Shown here: in pieces, positions 7,321 through 14,798 of the stretch | Layout of the letters: every line of letters starts with the position of its first letter | Position numbering within the stretch: the first letter of the stretch is position 1 | Source: a virus | Length of the DNA stretch: 39,688 nucleotides | Direction: 5' to 3' (one strand) | Virus record (IMG/VR): IMGVR_UViG_3300017659_000002 | Coordinates: 1 to 39,688 of that record | Position numbers and translations under genes: made by a program | Notes under the pieces: model-generated | Databases searched by the model: none | What the model saw: only the letters and a program-made list of their open reading frames with translations | What the model was told of the DNA's origin: nothing

Positions 7321-7829
7321 GGGCGCTGCTCCTGGGTCTCGTCGAGGGCGGCGAGGGTGTCGCATGGGTAGTCGGTGACGACGCCGAGGCAGCGCCATTC
7401 GCCGTCCCATCCGGAGCACCGCATGCAGATGGTGAACGGGCCACGCTGCATGGGCTGGTGTAGGGCACGCACGCGCTTGACGGCGTCCTCGGCCTGCTCG
7501 GCGCGAAGGCACTGGGCCATGAGGTCGCGGTGGCACCCGCGGTGTACGAGCGCGTCGGCTGCGGTGGACTCCATGGCGCGCGTCATGGCCTCGGCCCGAG
7601 CCTCAGCCTGCTCCAGCAGCGGCGTAAGGATCTGCACATGCCGGAGGTTGCCGCGAGCCACGGCGCGCGAGGTGTCGGCGTCGCGGATCTCGGCCTCGAC
7701 GTACCGGCGCAGCTGCTGCGCCTCGGCCTGGGTCATGGGCAGGCCGCGCTCGATGCGGGCGAGCAGCACTCGCAGGCTGTTGCGGCGGGCGTGGCGCAGC
7801 TGCTCCTCGTCGGTCGGCTTCAGGATCAT
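7317..7829 (-). CDS. Coiled-coil protein with C-terminal Cys motif
   Basis: 170 residues. A long charged helical region (about 10-110, e.g. QLRRYVEAEIRDADTSRAVA) is followed by FTICMRCSGWDGEWRCLG with Cys pairs. The ATG at 7829 has GGAGGG at good spacing; its stop overlaps the next gene. Not recognised. Confidence 0.7.
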   Translation of the reverse strand: MILKPTDEEQLRHARRNSLRVLLARIERGLPMTQAEAQQLRRYVEAEIRDADTSRAVARGNLRHVQILTPLLEQAEARAEAMTRAMESTAADALVHRGCHRDLMAQCLRAEQAEDAVKRVRALHQPMQRGPFTICMRCSGWDGEWRCLGVVTDYPCDTLAALDETQEQRP

Positions 7830-8035
7830 GCGGCCCTCCGGTGAGTGGTGCACGCGGTGTCGTGCTCGGCGTCGGCCGACGTCCACGCCGTCTCGCAGCA
7901 GGCGCCGCCAAGAGCGACGGCGGCCGCGTCCTGGGCGGCGGTGGCTGCGAGGTTGACGATGCGGATACGGGCGGTGGAGTGGCCCCAGATCCAGCCGAGA
8001 GAGAGGGCGAGTAGGGCGACGAGTAGGTAGGTCAT
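7826..8035 (-). CDS. Small single-pass membrane protein
   Basis: 69 residues. An N-terminal hydrophobic helix (MTYLLVALLALSLGWIWG) is followed by a soluble part with a CC pair and a further Cys. The ATG at 8035 has AAGGAGG upstream and overlaps the previous stop. Function unknown. Confidence 0.65.
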   Translation of the reverse strand: MTYLLVALLALSLGWIWGHSTARIRIVNLAATAAQDAAAVALGGACCETAWTSADAEHDTACTTHRRAA

Positions 8036-8184
8036 CGCTGCGCCTCCTTGTGGGCGGTGAGGCGGGTGCGGTGGACGTCGTGGTGCCGGACGCGGGTGCC
8101 GGAGTGTGACGTGCACGGCTGGCCGGGCTGGGACTGGCACGTGGGGCACGGTGCGGCGAGCGCGGCCTGCTGCTCCTCGGTCAT
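8032..8184 (-). CDS. Small zinc-finger protein of actinophage type
   Basis: 50 residues carrying CPTC, then GQPCTSHSGTR and HHDVHRTR. This CxxC...PC...SG...H..R arrangement is typical of a small zinc-finger domain widespread in actinobacteria and their phages. The ATG at 8184 is followed by a clean frame that ends in an overlap with the next gene. Confidence 0.7.
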   Translation of the reverse strand: MTEEQQAALAAPCPTCQSQPGQPCTSHSGTRVRHHDVHRTRLTAHKEAQR

Positions 8185-8203
8185 GGTCTGCTCCGTGTGG
8201 TGT

Positions 8204-8365
8204 TCAGAGGTGGTTGGTGGCGAGGCGGATGGTGCGGATGGGGGCGCCGGTGAGGTGCTGGCCCCAGAGGTCGTCGTGCCAGCTGCTGCGGGGCAGGGGG
8301 CGGGTACAGCGGCAGTCGCCGGTCGCGGGGAGGAAGTGGCCGCAGCGGCCGCGGCGGACGGGCAT
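8204..8365 (-). CDS. 53-residue Cys/His-containing protein
   Basis: MPVRRGRCGHFLPATGDCRC opens the protein, giving a C..H..C.C set close to the N-terminus. The ATG at 8365 has GAGGAG at ideal spacing. It belongs with the neighbouring micro-proteins. Function unknown. Confidence 0.6.
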   Translation of the reverse strand: MPVRRGRCGHFLPATGDCRCTRPLPRSSWHDDLWGQHLTGAPIRTIRLATNHL

Positions 8366-8375
8366 GGTCGGCTCC

Positions 8376-8528
8376 TCAGCTGGTGTCGGGGCGGACGTGC
8401 GGGGCGGTGATGTGCCAGCCCTCGGCGCGGAGTTGGGCGACGGCCAGGCGGCCGAGCTTCTCGGGCGAGGCGGTCGGGTGCTCGGTGCGCACGGCGGCGA
8501 TGACGGCGGCGACGGCGTCGGGGATCAC
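8376..8528 (-). CDS. Hypothetical 50-residue protein
   Basis: The GTG at 8528 overlaps the upstream stop (GTGA). The protein is a compact helical domain (IPDAVAAVIAAVRTEHP, KLGRLAVAQLRAEGWHI). No family recognised. Confidence 0.6.
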   Translation of the reverse strand: MIPDAVAAVIAAVRTEHPTASPEKLGRLAVAQLRAEGWHITAPHVRPDTS

Positions 8529-8731
8529 GCGACGGCCCTCCCTTCGGTGGCGTGGGGGCAGTCGCCGACGCGGACGCGGGCGAGCAGCTGCTCGACCTCG
8601 CGGCGGCCGGTGGCGCGCTCGTGGGTGCCGCAGGCGCACAGCCAGTCGGCGACGGGCAGCTGCTCGCGGTCGAGGCCGCGGACGTTGAGGCCGGCGGGGA
8701 TGCCCTCGAGGAGGGCGGGCTGCTCGCTCAT
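8525..8731 (-). CDS. Hypothetical 68-residue protein with Cys/His motif
   Basis: The start codon overlaps the preceding TGA (ATGA) with GAGG upstream. The middle contains WLCACGTHERATG and the end GDCPHATE, four Cys/His that could hold zinc. Unknown function. Confidence 0.6.
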   Translation of the reverse strand: MSEQPALLEGIPAGLNVRGLDREQLPVADWLCACGTHERATGRREVEQLLARVRVGDCPHATEGRAVA

Positions 8732-9294
8732 GCGACCTCGCCCCCGCTCTCGACGCCGAGGATGCGCCGCGGGTCGATCGGCTCGGGCCGCTCTCCCGGG
8801 GCGAAGGCGATGCATCCACAGCGGTTCTTCTCGTCGCCGAACTGGCACACCCCGCCTGGCGTGTGCCAGTTGTACGGGTGCGTGCAGACCGCGCAGGGCG
8901 TAGCCAGAGAGACGGGGCGCTTGCGTTCGGCGTGTGTCTCCTCGGCGGCCAGGGCGGGGAGGCCCTGCTGCTCGCGGAGCAGCTCGGCGAACTGGTCGCC
9001 GGACATGGTGACGAACCAGCGGCCGGGGTCGGTTGTGCCGCGCTTCTTGTGCCACACGACGCCGAGCGAGGCGCCGTCGTTGTGGCGCTCGCGCTCGGCC
9101 TCGGCGACCCAGCCGGGCAGTTCCTGCCGGGCGCAGTTCTTGACCTCGATGACGACGCCGGGGATTCCGGCGATGTCGCCGCGGTCGTGGGTGCCGTTGA
9201 GGGTGCGGCGCTCGACCTGAACGAACCCAGCGGCCCGCAGGAAGCGGACGACCGCGGTCTCAGCGGCGGTGCCTTTGGCCTTGGATCGGCTCAC
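8728..9294 (-). CDS. PD-(D/E)XK nuclease, resolvase-like
   Basis: 188 residues. The N-terminal domain has E12 (TAAETAVV), D40 (DRGDIAGI) and E50-x-K52 (VVIEVKNC), the order seen in small PD-(D/E)XK nucleases such as archaeal Hjc or phage VRR-like enzymes. A C-terminal Cys cluster follows (CAVC, C...CGC at about 130-165). The GTG at 9294 overlaps the upstream stop. It probably processes branched replication or recombination intermediates near the candidate origin; substrate inferred. Confidence 0.8.
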   Translation of the reverse strand: MSRSKAKGTAAETAVVRFLRAAGFVQVERRTLNGTHDRGDIAGIPGVVIEVKNCARQELPGWVAEAERERHNDGASLGVVWHKKRGTTDPGRWFVTMSGDQFAELLREQQGLPALAAEETHAERKRPVSLATPCAVCTHPYNWHTPGGVCQFGDEKNRCGCIAFAPGERPEPIDPRRILGVESGGEVA

Positions 9295-9638
9295 AGCAGG
9301 GTCTCCTGTACGGGGTGGGGCCGACAGTGGTGGTCGGCGATGACGGTGTGGGTGCAGCGGCCGGCGGCGATGTGCTCGGTGCTGCGCCAGCGGATGCGGG
9401 CGGTGACGAACTCGCGGTCGACGAGGCACCAGGTGATGCGTCCGGCGAGGCGGGCCAGGATCTCGGCGGCCGGGTCGAGCGGCGTCGGGTCGGCGTGCAC
9501 CTCGACGGCGGCGACGCGGTCGGGGGTGCGGGCGGTGAGGGTGTCGGCGCCACAGCGGGGGCAGGGCCGGAGGCGGGGAAGCTCGGCGGATGCCTGTGCG
9601 TGGTCGGCCGCGGTGGGCTTCGGCCGACGGGCGGTCAC
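9291..9638 (-). CDS. Hypothetical protein with zinc-knuckle motif
   Basis: 115 residues starting at the GTG at 9638, which overlaps the stop of the repeat-bearing gene. CPRCGADTL lies near residue 27, and GRCTHTV with DHHC near the C-terminus complete a possible metal site. The middle (LDREFVTARIRWRSTEH-like) is beta-rich. Not recognised. Confidence 0.6.
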   Translation of the reverse strand: MTARRPKPTAADHAQASAELPRLRPCPRCGADTLTARTPDRVAAVEVHADPTPLDPAAEILARLAGRITWCLVDREFVTARIRWRSTEHIAAGRCTHTVIADHHCRPHPVQETLL

Positions 9639-9928
9639 GGTCGGCCGCCATGACGCTTCGCATGACGCATGACGCTTATGACGCGTACTTCGGGATGACG
9701 GCCCGTGGGCGTGCGCGCGCACGCGATAGAGAGGAACAGGGAACGAAGCGTCATAAGCGTCATAAGCGTCATGGCCTGGGGTGATGGCCGCTTCGATGCG
9801 TCATGAGAAGCGTCATGATCTTGGAGTGATGCGTCATGGGAGAGCACTGCGTGAACGGCTCCCACGCCACAAGAGCCTCGGAGGGCATGACACATCGCCG
9901 GAATCGCATGACACATCGGGCGGCTCAT
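9635..9928 (-). CDS. Repeat-encoded 97-residue protein carrying the iteron array
   Basis: ATG at 9928 overlaps the primase stop (ATGA), and its own stop overlaps the next start (GTGA), so it looks like a true operon member. The protein is strange: it begins MSRPMCHAIPAMCHALRG, then has HDASLQDHDASHDAS and MTLMTLMTL. These are the translations of tandem 9-bp DNA repeats. The coding sequence may exist mainly to keep ribosomes moving through an origin, or the peptide may bind the repeats; both are inference. Confidence 0.55.
   Translation of the reverse strand: MSRPMCHAIPAMCHALRGSCGVGAVHAVLSHDASLQDHDASHDASKRPSPQAMTLMTLMTLRSLFLSIACARTPTGRHPEVRVISVMRHAKRHGGRP
9650..9837. repeat. Iteron-like 9-bp repeat array, candidate replication origin
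   Basis: Ten copies of a 9-mer close to AAGCGTCAT fall in 188 bases. Four are in one orientation (ATGACGCTT/AT/GT at 9650, 9662, 9669, 9678). Three are perfect tandem copies in the other (9746, 9755, 9764), followed by copies at 9796, 9808 and 9829. A related pair GCATGACACATCG lies at 9885 and 9906. The array sits directly after the primase/helicase gene, the usual place for a phage origin. Confidence 0.7.
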
Positions 9929-12444
9929 CGGGCACTCCCGGTGCGCTCCTGGAGCCGGATGCCGTCGAAGAACCGGAAGTGCATGTTGCGGTCCGAGCGG
10001 AGGTTGTACGGCGGCTTCTTGAGGACCCCGGCGAACTTCTTGGGGGTGACGGGCTCCTCGCCTTCCTGCTCGCACCACGTCTCGTAGGCGTCGCGCAGGA
10101 CCTTGCTCGGGGTCTGCATGCCGGGCGTGCTGGGGATGCCGACGGTGCACATGTCGGACACGAACCGGCCGACGGTGTCCTGCTCGCCCTGGTAGTCATC
10201 GGTCGCGGTCTGTACGGCGGCCGGGGTGGTGAGTCCGTGAGCGGAGTAGTCGGCGGCCCCGCGGATGAGCCAGGCGAGGATGGCCGGGCCCTCCTGGTCG
10301 ACGAGGTACTCCTCGAGGCTCGTGTCCCGCAGGTGCTCGGGCACGGTGTTGAGGAACGGGACGAGGCGCAGGCGCCGCCAGAACGCGGGACCGCCGGTGC
10401 GGACGGCGGGCCGGTGGTTGCCGAGGAGCCACAGGGTGTGGGTCGGGGCGAAGGAGAAGAAGTCCTGCCGCATGAACCGGCCGGTGATGATGTCGCGACC
10501 GGTGAGCATCTTGATCCGGGCCTCGGCGAAGCGTTGTCCGTCGTCGAGTTCGGAGGCGACGACGAAGCGGGCGCCGGCCAGCCGGGCGATCTCGGTGGGG
10601 TGGTTCGTGGCCGAGGAGGCGAGGAGCATTTCGGAGGGGGCGCTGATGCTGTAGCCGGTCTCTCCGATGCCGACGATCCGCATCACCGTGTCGGCGAGTG
10701 TGGACTTGCCGTTGGCGCCGTCGCCGAACGCGAAGGGCAGGAGCTGCTCGGTGACGGTGCCGATGAGGGAGAGGCCGAGGAGGCGCTGTACGTAGGTGAT
10801 CAGGTCGGGGTCGCTGCCGAAGGTGTCGGCGAGGAACGCGTCGAAGCGGGGAGCGGGCGCTTCGGGGTCGGGGGCGACGGCGGTGGTGCGGGTGTGGAGG
10901 GCGGCGGGGTCGGGGGTGCTGATGTCGCCGGTGCGCAGGTTGACGACGCCGCCGGGGGTGTTGAGCTGCCAGGGGCTGGCGTCGAGGGTGGCGAGCGGGG
11001 CGACGATGCGCGGGTCGGTGCGGGCGACCTTGACCATGGAGTCGAGGCCGCGGGCGGACAGTGAGCGGGCCTTGTGCTGCAGGTCGCCTTCGCCCTCGGG
11101 CAGGGATCGGGCGATGTCGCGGGCGAGTTCGGCGACGTGGCCGCGTTCGTCCCATGCCCAGCGGTGCCCGTCCCAGGTGAGCCATCCGCGCTGCGGGCAG
11201 TAGCGGATGGCCTGCTCGTTCTCGTCGACCAGGCGCAGGGCGTTGCCGTCGTCGGTGCGGGTGTAGACGCCGGGTCCGGCCTCGGCGGTGGGCTGGGGCT
11301 CGTCGACCTGGAGCGCGGCGCTGCCGTCGGTGCGGGGGGCGGGGACGGAGGCGAGGCGGCGGGCGGGTGCAGGGGCGGGCTGGCCGTAGCCCTGGGTGCG
11401 CAGGGCGCGGGCGGCGGCGCTGTGGTCGCCGCCGTGTTCGAGGAGGGCGTAGGCGCCGGGCTTGGTGTAGGGGCGCTCTGCCTCGAACTCGGTCGACGTG
11501 GTGAAGACGTACAGGCGGTCACGCTGTGGGTCGCGGCCGGTGCTGGCGGAGATGCCGATGGTCTTGCCGGGGCGCCGCCAGTAGGAGGTGTGGCCGTGGG
11601 TGAGGAGCAGCTGCCAGCCGTGGGGCTTGAGGATGTCGGTCCAGCTGGTGCGCTGCTCGTAGTCGTCGAGGGGGGACAGGCCGCCGGTCGTGGCCGCGGG
11701 GCCGGTGCCGAACAGGAAGGCGGCCGTGTCGTCGCCGGGCGCCGCGGTGGGGGTGGGGTCGCCAGGCTGCGGCATCGTGTCAAGCATGCGGGCGATGGCG
11801 AACAGGGCGTCTCGCTCGTCGGCGGTGATCTCGGCAATGGCGCCGGGCCCGCCGGCGAGCTGCTCCCACGGGCGGCCGCTCGGGTGGACGGGCCCGTGTG
11901 AGGGGGCGGTGACGACGAACCCGCCCTCGCCGCGCGTCTCGATGAGGTCGCGGATGAACACCTTGTCGGGCTTGTCGGCGAGGACGGCGCACTCCTGGTC
12001 GTCGAGCTCGTCGGGTTCGGCGGGGCGGCGGGCGAGCTTGGTGTTGCTGAGGACGGGGCCGCCGGTCACGCGGTAGATGAGGTGGTATCCGCCGGACGGG
12101 GTGCGCTCGCAGTACCCGCGTTTGATGGCGTCCCAGATGCCGCCGAGTCCGGACGCCTCGACGATTTCGCCGAAGGCTGTGTGCACGTCCTCGTCGACGG
12201 CGCGGCCCTCGAACTCCAGCATCTCGAGGTGGCCGGAGACGGCGCCGAGGATGATGCCGAGGCCGGGGTGCCCGTCGGCGAACCACGCGTGCAGCTGCTG
12301 CTCGTCGGCGCGTTCGGTCTGCGCCTGCTTCCACTGCCCGGCCGGGGCCTTGGTGCCGTTGGCGGCCGCACGGACGACGCTCGCGCCAGCAGCGTGCCAT
12401 GCGTGCGCCGCGGTGAGCGTGTCCTGCGTGGGCGTGGTGCTCAA
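9925..12444 (-). CDS. Primase-polymerase / SF3 helicase, P4 family
   Basis: 839 residues; the main replication initiator. The N-terminal third resembles bifunctional primase-polymerase domains (GLGIILGAVSGHLEMLEFEG, then RTPSGGYHLIYRV). The C-terminal third is a D5/P4-type superfamily-3 helicase with Walker A FGDGANGKST (about 573-582), Walker B FVVASELDD (about 626) and a motif C Asn in LLGNHRP (about 675). The TTG start at 12444 is chosen because GAGGAG lies eight bases upstream and the protein begins LSTTPTQD; earlier sequence in frame is low-complexity. It overlaps the repeat-bearing gene. Confidence 0.92.
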   Translation of the reverse strand: MSTTPTQDTLTAAHAWHAAGASVVRAAANGTKAPAGQWKQAQTERADEQQLHAWFADGHPGLGIILGAVSGHLEMLEFEGRAVDEDVHTAFGEIVEASGLGGIWDAIKRGYCERTPSGGYHLIYRVTGGPVLSNTKLARRPAEPDELDDQECAVLADKPDKVFIRDLIETRGEGGFVVTAPSHGPVHPSGRPWEQLAGGPGAIAEITADERDALFAIARMLDTMPQPGDPTPTAAPGDDTAAFLFGTGPAATTGGLSPLDDYEQRTSWTDILKPHGWQLLLTHGHTSYWRRPGKTIGISASTGRDPQRDRLYVFTTSTEFEAERPYTKPGAYALLEHGGDHSAAARALRTQGYGQPAPAPARRLASVPAPRTDGSAALQVDEPQPTAEAGPGVYTRTDDGNALRLVDENEQAIRYCPQRGWLTWDGHRWAWDERGHVAELARDIARSLPEGEGDLQHKARSLSARGLDSMVKVARTDPRIVAPLATLDASPWQLNTPGGVVNLRTGDISTPDPAALHTRTTAVAPDPEAPAPRFDAFLADTFGSDPDLITYVQRLLGLSLIGTVTEQLLPFAFGDGANGKSTLADTVMRIVGIGETGYSISAPSEMLLASSATNHPTEIARLAGARFVVASELDDGQRFAEARIKMLTGRDIITGRFMRQDFFSFAPTHTLWLLGNHRPAVRTGGPAFWRRLRLVPFLNTVPEHLRDTSLEEYLVDQEGPAILAWLIRGAADYSAHGLTTPAAVQTATDDYQGEQDTVGRFVSDMCTVGIPSTPGMQTPSKVLRDAYETWCEQEGEEPVTPKKFAGVLKKPPYNLRSDRNMHFRFFDGIRLQERTGSAR

Positions 12445-12480
12445 GGTGCGTGCTCCTCGGGGCGAGTTGAGTGGTGGTCC

Positions 12481-12516
12481 GCCCGCCGCCGCGCGGCGGA
12501 TCCTGCGGCGGCGGGC
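12481..12516. terminator. Perfect GC hairpin between SSB and primase genes
   Basis: GCCCGCCGCCGC and GCGGCGGCGGGC form a perfect 12-bp stem with a 12-base loop, just after the SSB stop. With no T-run it is probably an attenuator that lowers primase transcription relative to SSB. Confidence 0.6.
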
Positions 12517-12532
12517 GGCGCTGGGGCGGGGA

Positions 12533-13129
12533 CTAGAACGGGGGTTCCTGGCCCTGCTGCGGGATCTGCGTGGCGAGCGACGCGGTGGCCGGGTTCTGCT
12601 GGGCGGCCGCGTACTGCTGCGGAGTGAGGCCGGGCGGCGGCCCGGCGATCTCGCCCGTCTGCGTGTTGACCTGCTCGCCCGTGCCGAGGTGGGCGGTGGC
12701 CGCCGCGACGTACTGGGCATCGAACTGCTTGGGCGCGTTGAACCGGGGGTTCGACTTCTGCCCGTCGTGGGTGTAGCGGATGGTCAGCTGGCCACCGACC
12801 TCGAGGCCGCGGGCGCCGGCCGCACGGACGGCCTGCGCGACGGCGTTCTTCATCTGGCCCTTGACGTACAGGCGGCGGGTGCCGTCGTCGTCCTGGACAT
12901 CGGGGTCACGCTCGTTGGTGGCGAGGGTGACGACCATCTGCATCTGCGGCTTGCCGTCGTCCCAGAACTTCAGGTCACCGGTGGTGTAGTCGCGCTGCTG
13001 CTCGACCGTCGGCTGCATGGTGATCTGGCCGGTGACGGTGGCGCCGATCGCGGGGAACTTGGCGGACGGGACGCTGCCGCCCATGAGGAAGTCGTCGGCG
13101 GACGGCGCGGGCTGCTGGGGTGTGGTCAT
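12533..13129 (-). CDS. SSB-like single-strand DNA-binding protein
   Basis: 198 residues. The fold looks like an OB domain (FPAIGATVTGQITMQP, MQMVVTLATNERDPD, RRLYVKGQMKNAVAQA). It is followed by a Gln/Pro/Ala-rich linker and a short acidic tip, GQEPPF, reminiscent of the SSB C-terminal peptide that recruits replication partners. The ATG at 13129 has AGGAG upstream. It lies between the exonuclease and the primase. Confidence 0.75.
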   Translation of the reverse strand: MTTPQQPAPSADDFLMGGSVPSAKFPAIGATVTGQITMQPTVEQQRDYTTGDLKFWDDGKPQMQMVVTLATNERDPDVQDDDGTRRLYVKGQMKNAVAQAVRAAGARGLEVGGQLTIRYTHDGQKSNPRFNAPKQFDAQYVAAATAHLGTGEQVNTQTGEIAGPPPGLTPQQYAAAQQNPATASLATQIPQQGQEPPF

Positions 13130-13141
13130 TGCTGGGTGCTC

Positions 13142-13966
13142 CTATGCGATGAGGGATTCGAAGCCGTGCCGCTGCTCGGCAGGCTGTGCATTGCCCGGGC
13201 ATCCGGCCGTGAGGTCGGTGGATCCGGGCTTGGACCACGGGCAGAACCGGCACTTGGCCTGGTCGCTCGTGGGGACTTGGGCCCACCAGTCGTGGGAGTA
13301 GTTGGACGCCGCGGCCTCGGGTGCGTCGAGGCGGGCGCGGATGACGTCGAGGCGGGCGAGGGCGTCGAGCGCGACCTGCCGGTCGTAGGGCTCGGTCCAG
13401 ACGTGGACGCGGAGCTCGTGGTAGCGGCCGACGAAGCAGATGGCGACGCGCTGCGGGGTCTCGCCTGCGTTCTCCTGGCCGAGGCCGTAGAGGTGGGCCT
13501 GCGTGCGGTACTGAGGGCCGGGGCCCTTGCGCCGGTACTCGTCGAGCGTCGTGTGACCGACGAGCTTCCAGTCCCACACGGTGCCGGTGGCCCGGTCGTA
13601 CAGGTCCGAGGATCCGACGACGGCGACGGCCTCGATGGGGTGCGGCCGGACGGTGACGCGTTCCTCGACCTTGTAACGGGCCTGGCCGGTGGCCTGGTCC
13701 ACCTTGTTTCGCTCGGTGAACGTCTCTTCCATCCACGTGTGGAAGCCGGTGCCGATGACGGACGCGATGGGGTCGCCGTCGGGGCGGGCGGCCGGCCAGT
13801 CGAGGAGCTTGTAGGTGAGGTGCCGCTCGCACGGGTCGCCGACCTCGCTGGGGCCGAGGCGCTTTTGCAGGGACCGCGGCGAGTTGGCGGCGGCGTGCAC
13901 GATGAGGTCGGCGATGCGGCGTGCGAGCTTCTCGCCGATCTCGTCGCTGCCGGTGGTCTTCGCCAC
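13142..13966 (-). CDS. Cas4/RecB-like exonuclease, probable Fe-S protein
   Basis: 274 residues. RecB-type motifs are visible: GTGFHTWME (H76), SSDLYD (D121) and VWDWKLVG (D132, K134). Four cysteines are placed as in Fe-S cluster nucleases: C46 (GDPCERH) near the N-terminus and C239, C242, C256 near the C-terminus. In phages such enzymes trim DNA ends for recombination. The GTG start at 13966 has AAAGG upstream. Its coupling to the SSB gene suggests a recombination pair. Confidence 0.85.
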   Translation of the reverse strand: MAKTTGSDEIGEKLARRIADLIVHAAANSPRSLQKRLGPSEVGDPCERHLTYKLLDWPAARPDGDPIASVIGTGFHTWMEETFTERNKVDQATGQARYKVEERVTVRPHPIEAVAVVGSSDLYDRATGTVWDWKLVGHTTLDEYRRKGPGPQYRTQAHLYGLGQENAGETPQRVAICFVGRYHELRVHVWTEPYDRQVALDALARLDVIRARLDAPEAAASNYSHDWWAQVPTSDQAKCRFCPWSKPGSTDLTAGCPGNAQPAEQRHGFESLIA

Positions 13967-13997
13967 GGTGGTGCCTTTCTGCTTGGTGCGGTGGGGT

Positions 13998-14037
13998 GGC
14001 CGGGCCCGCTGGGGGGATGGGGAGGGCGGGCCCGGCC
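13998..14037. terminator. Perfect GC hairpin before exonuclease gene
   Basis: GGCCGGGCCCGC and GCGGGCCCGGCC give a perfect 12-bp stem with a 16-base loop, right after the stop at 14048. It lies in one of the few gaps of the early operon, and is an attenuator candidate. Confidence 0.55.
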
Positions 14038-14047
14038 GGTTCGTGGG

Positions 14048-14221
14048 CTACTGCTCGCCGCTCGGCGGTGGGTTGAGGCCGAGGGCGTCGAGCAGGTCGC
14101 GCAGGTCGTTGCGGTCGCGGGCGTGGCGGAGCACGAAGCGGGAGGCGTCGCGGCGCTGCTCCGGCGTGAGCTCTCCGGCGAGGAGAGTGCGCATCTCAGG
14201 CGGCGCCAGTTCGCTGCCCAT
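14048..14221 (-). CDS. Hypothetical 57-residue protein
   Basis: Charged and helical (MGSELAPPEMRTLLAGELT..., RNDLRDLLDALGL). The ATG at 14221 overlaps the stop of the upstream micro-gene by one base (TGATG). No domain recognised. Confidence 0.55.
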   Translation of the reverse strand: MGSELAPPEMRTLLAGELTPEQRRDASRFVLRHARDRNDLRDLLDALGLNPPPSGEQ

Positions 14222-14304
14222 CAGCGCTCGCCGCCCTTCACTACGGCGATGCAGCCGAGGGCGTACAGGGCGATGGCCCCGAGGGCAATGAGGACGGCGG
14301 TCAC
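14221..14304 (-). CDS. 27-residue single-helix membrane peptide
   Basis: The GTG at 14304 overlaps the upstream stop (GTGA), and its TGA overlaps the next ATG. The product is one hydrophobic helix (TAVLIALGAIALYALGCIAV) with a KGGER tail. Coupling on both sides is the main support. Confidence 0.45.
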   Translation of the reverse strand: MTAVLIALGAIALYALGCIAVVKGGER

Positions 14305-14798
14305 TCGTCGGCCTCCTCGTCGTACTTGGAGTCCAGCTCCAGGGCGCTGACGATGTAGCCGGTGGTGATCTCCTCGCCGTCGCTGATTTCCGCGGCCAGC
14401 TCGGCGACACGGTCCTCGTCGTCCTCGATCCAGTCGAAGAGAGCGAACGGGAACTCGCGGCGGATCATGGCCTCGCAGTGCGCACGGGCGGCGGCCTCGG
14501 TGCCGTAGTGGCCGAGGGTGATACCGGAGTCCGGGTGTTCCGCGCGGTAGACCACCGTCGACGCGGTCTCCAGCTCGGCGATGCGGTCCCGCAGCGCGTG
14601 CTCGACCTTCATGCGCTCGCCGCGCTCCAGCACCAGCCGCGCAACCGTGGCCGCTGCATCGGCGAACTCGGCGGCGTGTTCCGGGGAGTTGAGGAGACCA
14701 GCGGCGTCGAGGGCGGTCGCGATGCCGGCGGGGACGCGGTCCTGCTCGATGGCGGCGAGGATGACCCCGGCCGCGGAGTTGATGGCGCGCGTGTTCAC
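14301..14798 (-). CDS. Hypothetical acidic early protein
   Basis: 165 residues from the GTG at 14798, coupled to the upstream stop (GTGA). Contains a helical region (AAATVARLVLERGERMKVEH), then VYRAEHPDSGITLGHYGTEA, which looks like a small beta-sheet unit, and a very acidic C-terminus (YDEEADE). Unknown function. Confidence 0.65.
   Translation of the reverse strand: MNTRAINSAAGVILAAIEQDRVPAGIATALDAAGLLNSPEHAAEFADAAATVARLVLERGERMKVEHALRDRIAELETASTVVYRAEHPDSGITLGHYGTEAAARAHCEAMIRREFPFALFDWIEDDEDRVAELAAEISDGEEITTGYIVSALELDSKYDEEADE

Noticed and set aside
9650-9837. Possible CRISPR-like array
   Set aside because: The units are 9 bp, tandem and in both orientations, with no spacers of constant length and no cas genes. 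Iterons fit better.
12077-14350. 757-codon plus-strand frame
   Set aside because: It lies opposite primase, SSB and exonuclease, all with recognisable motifs.
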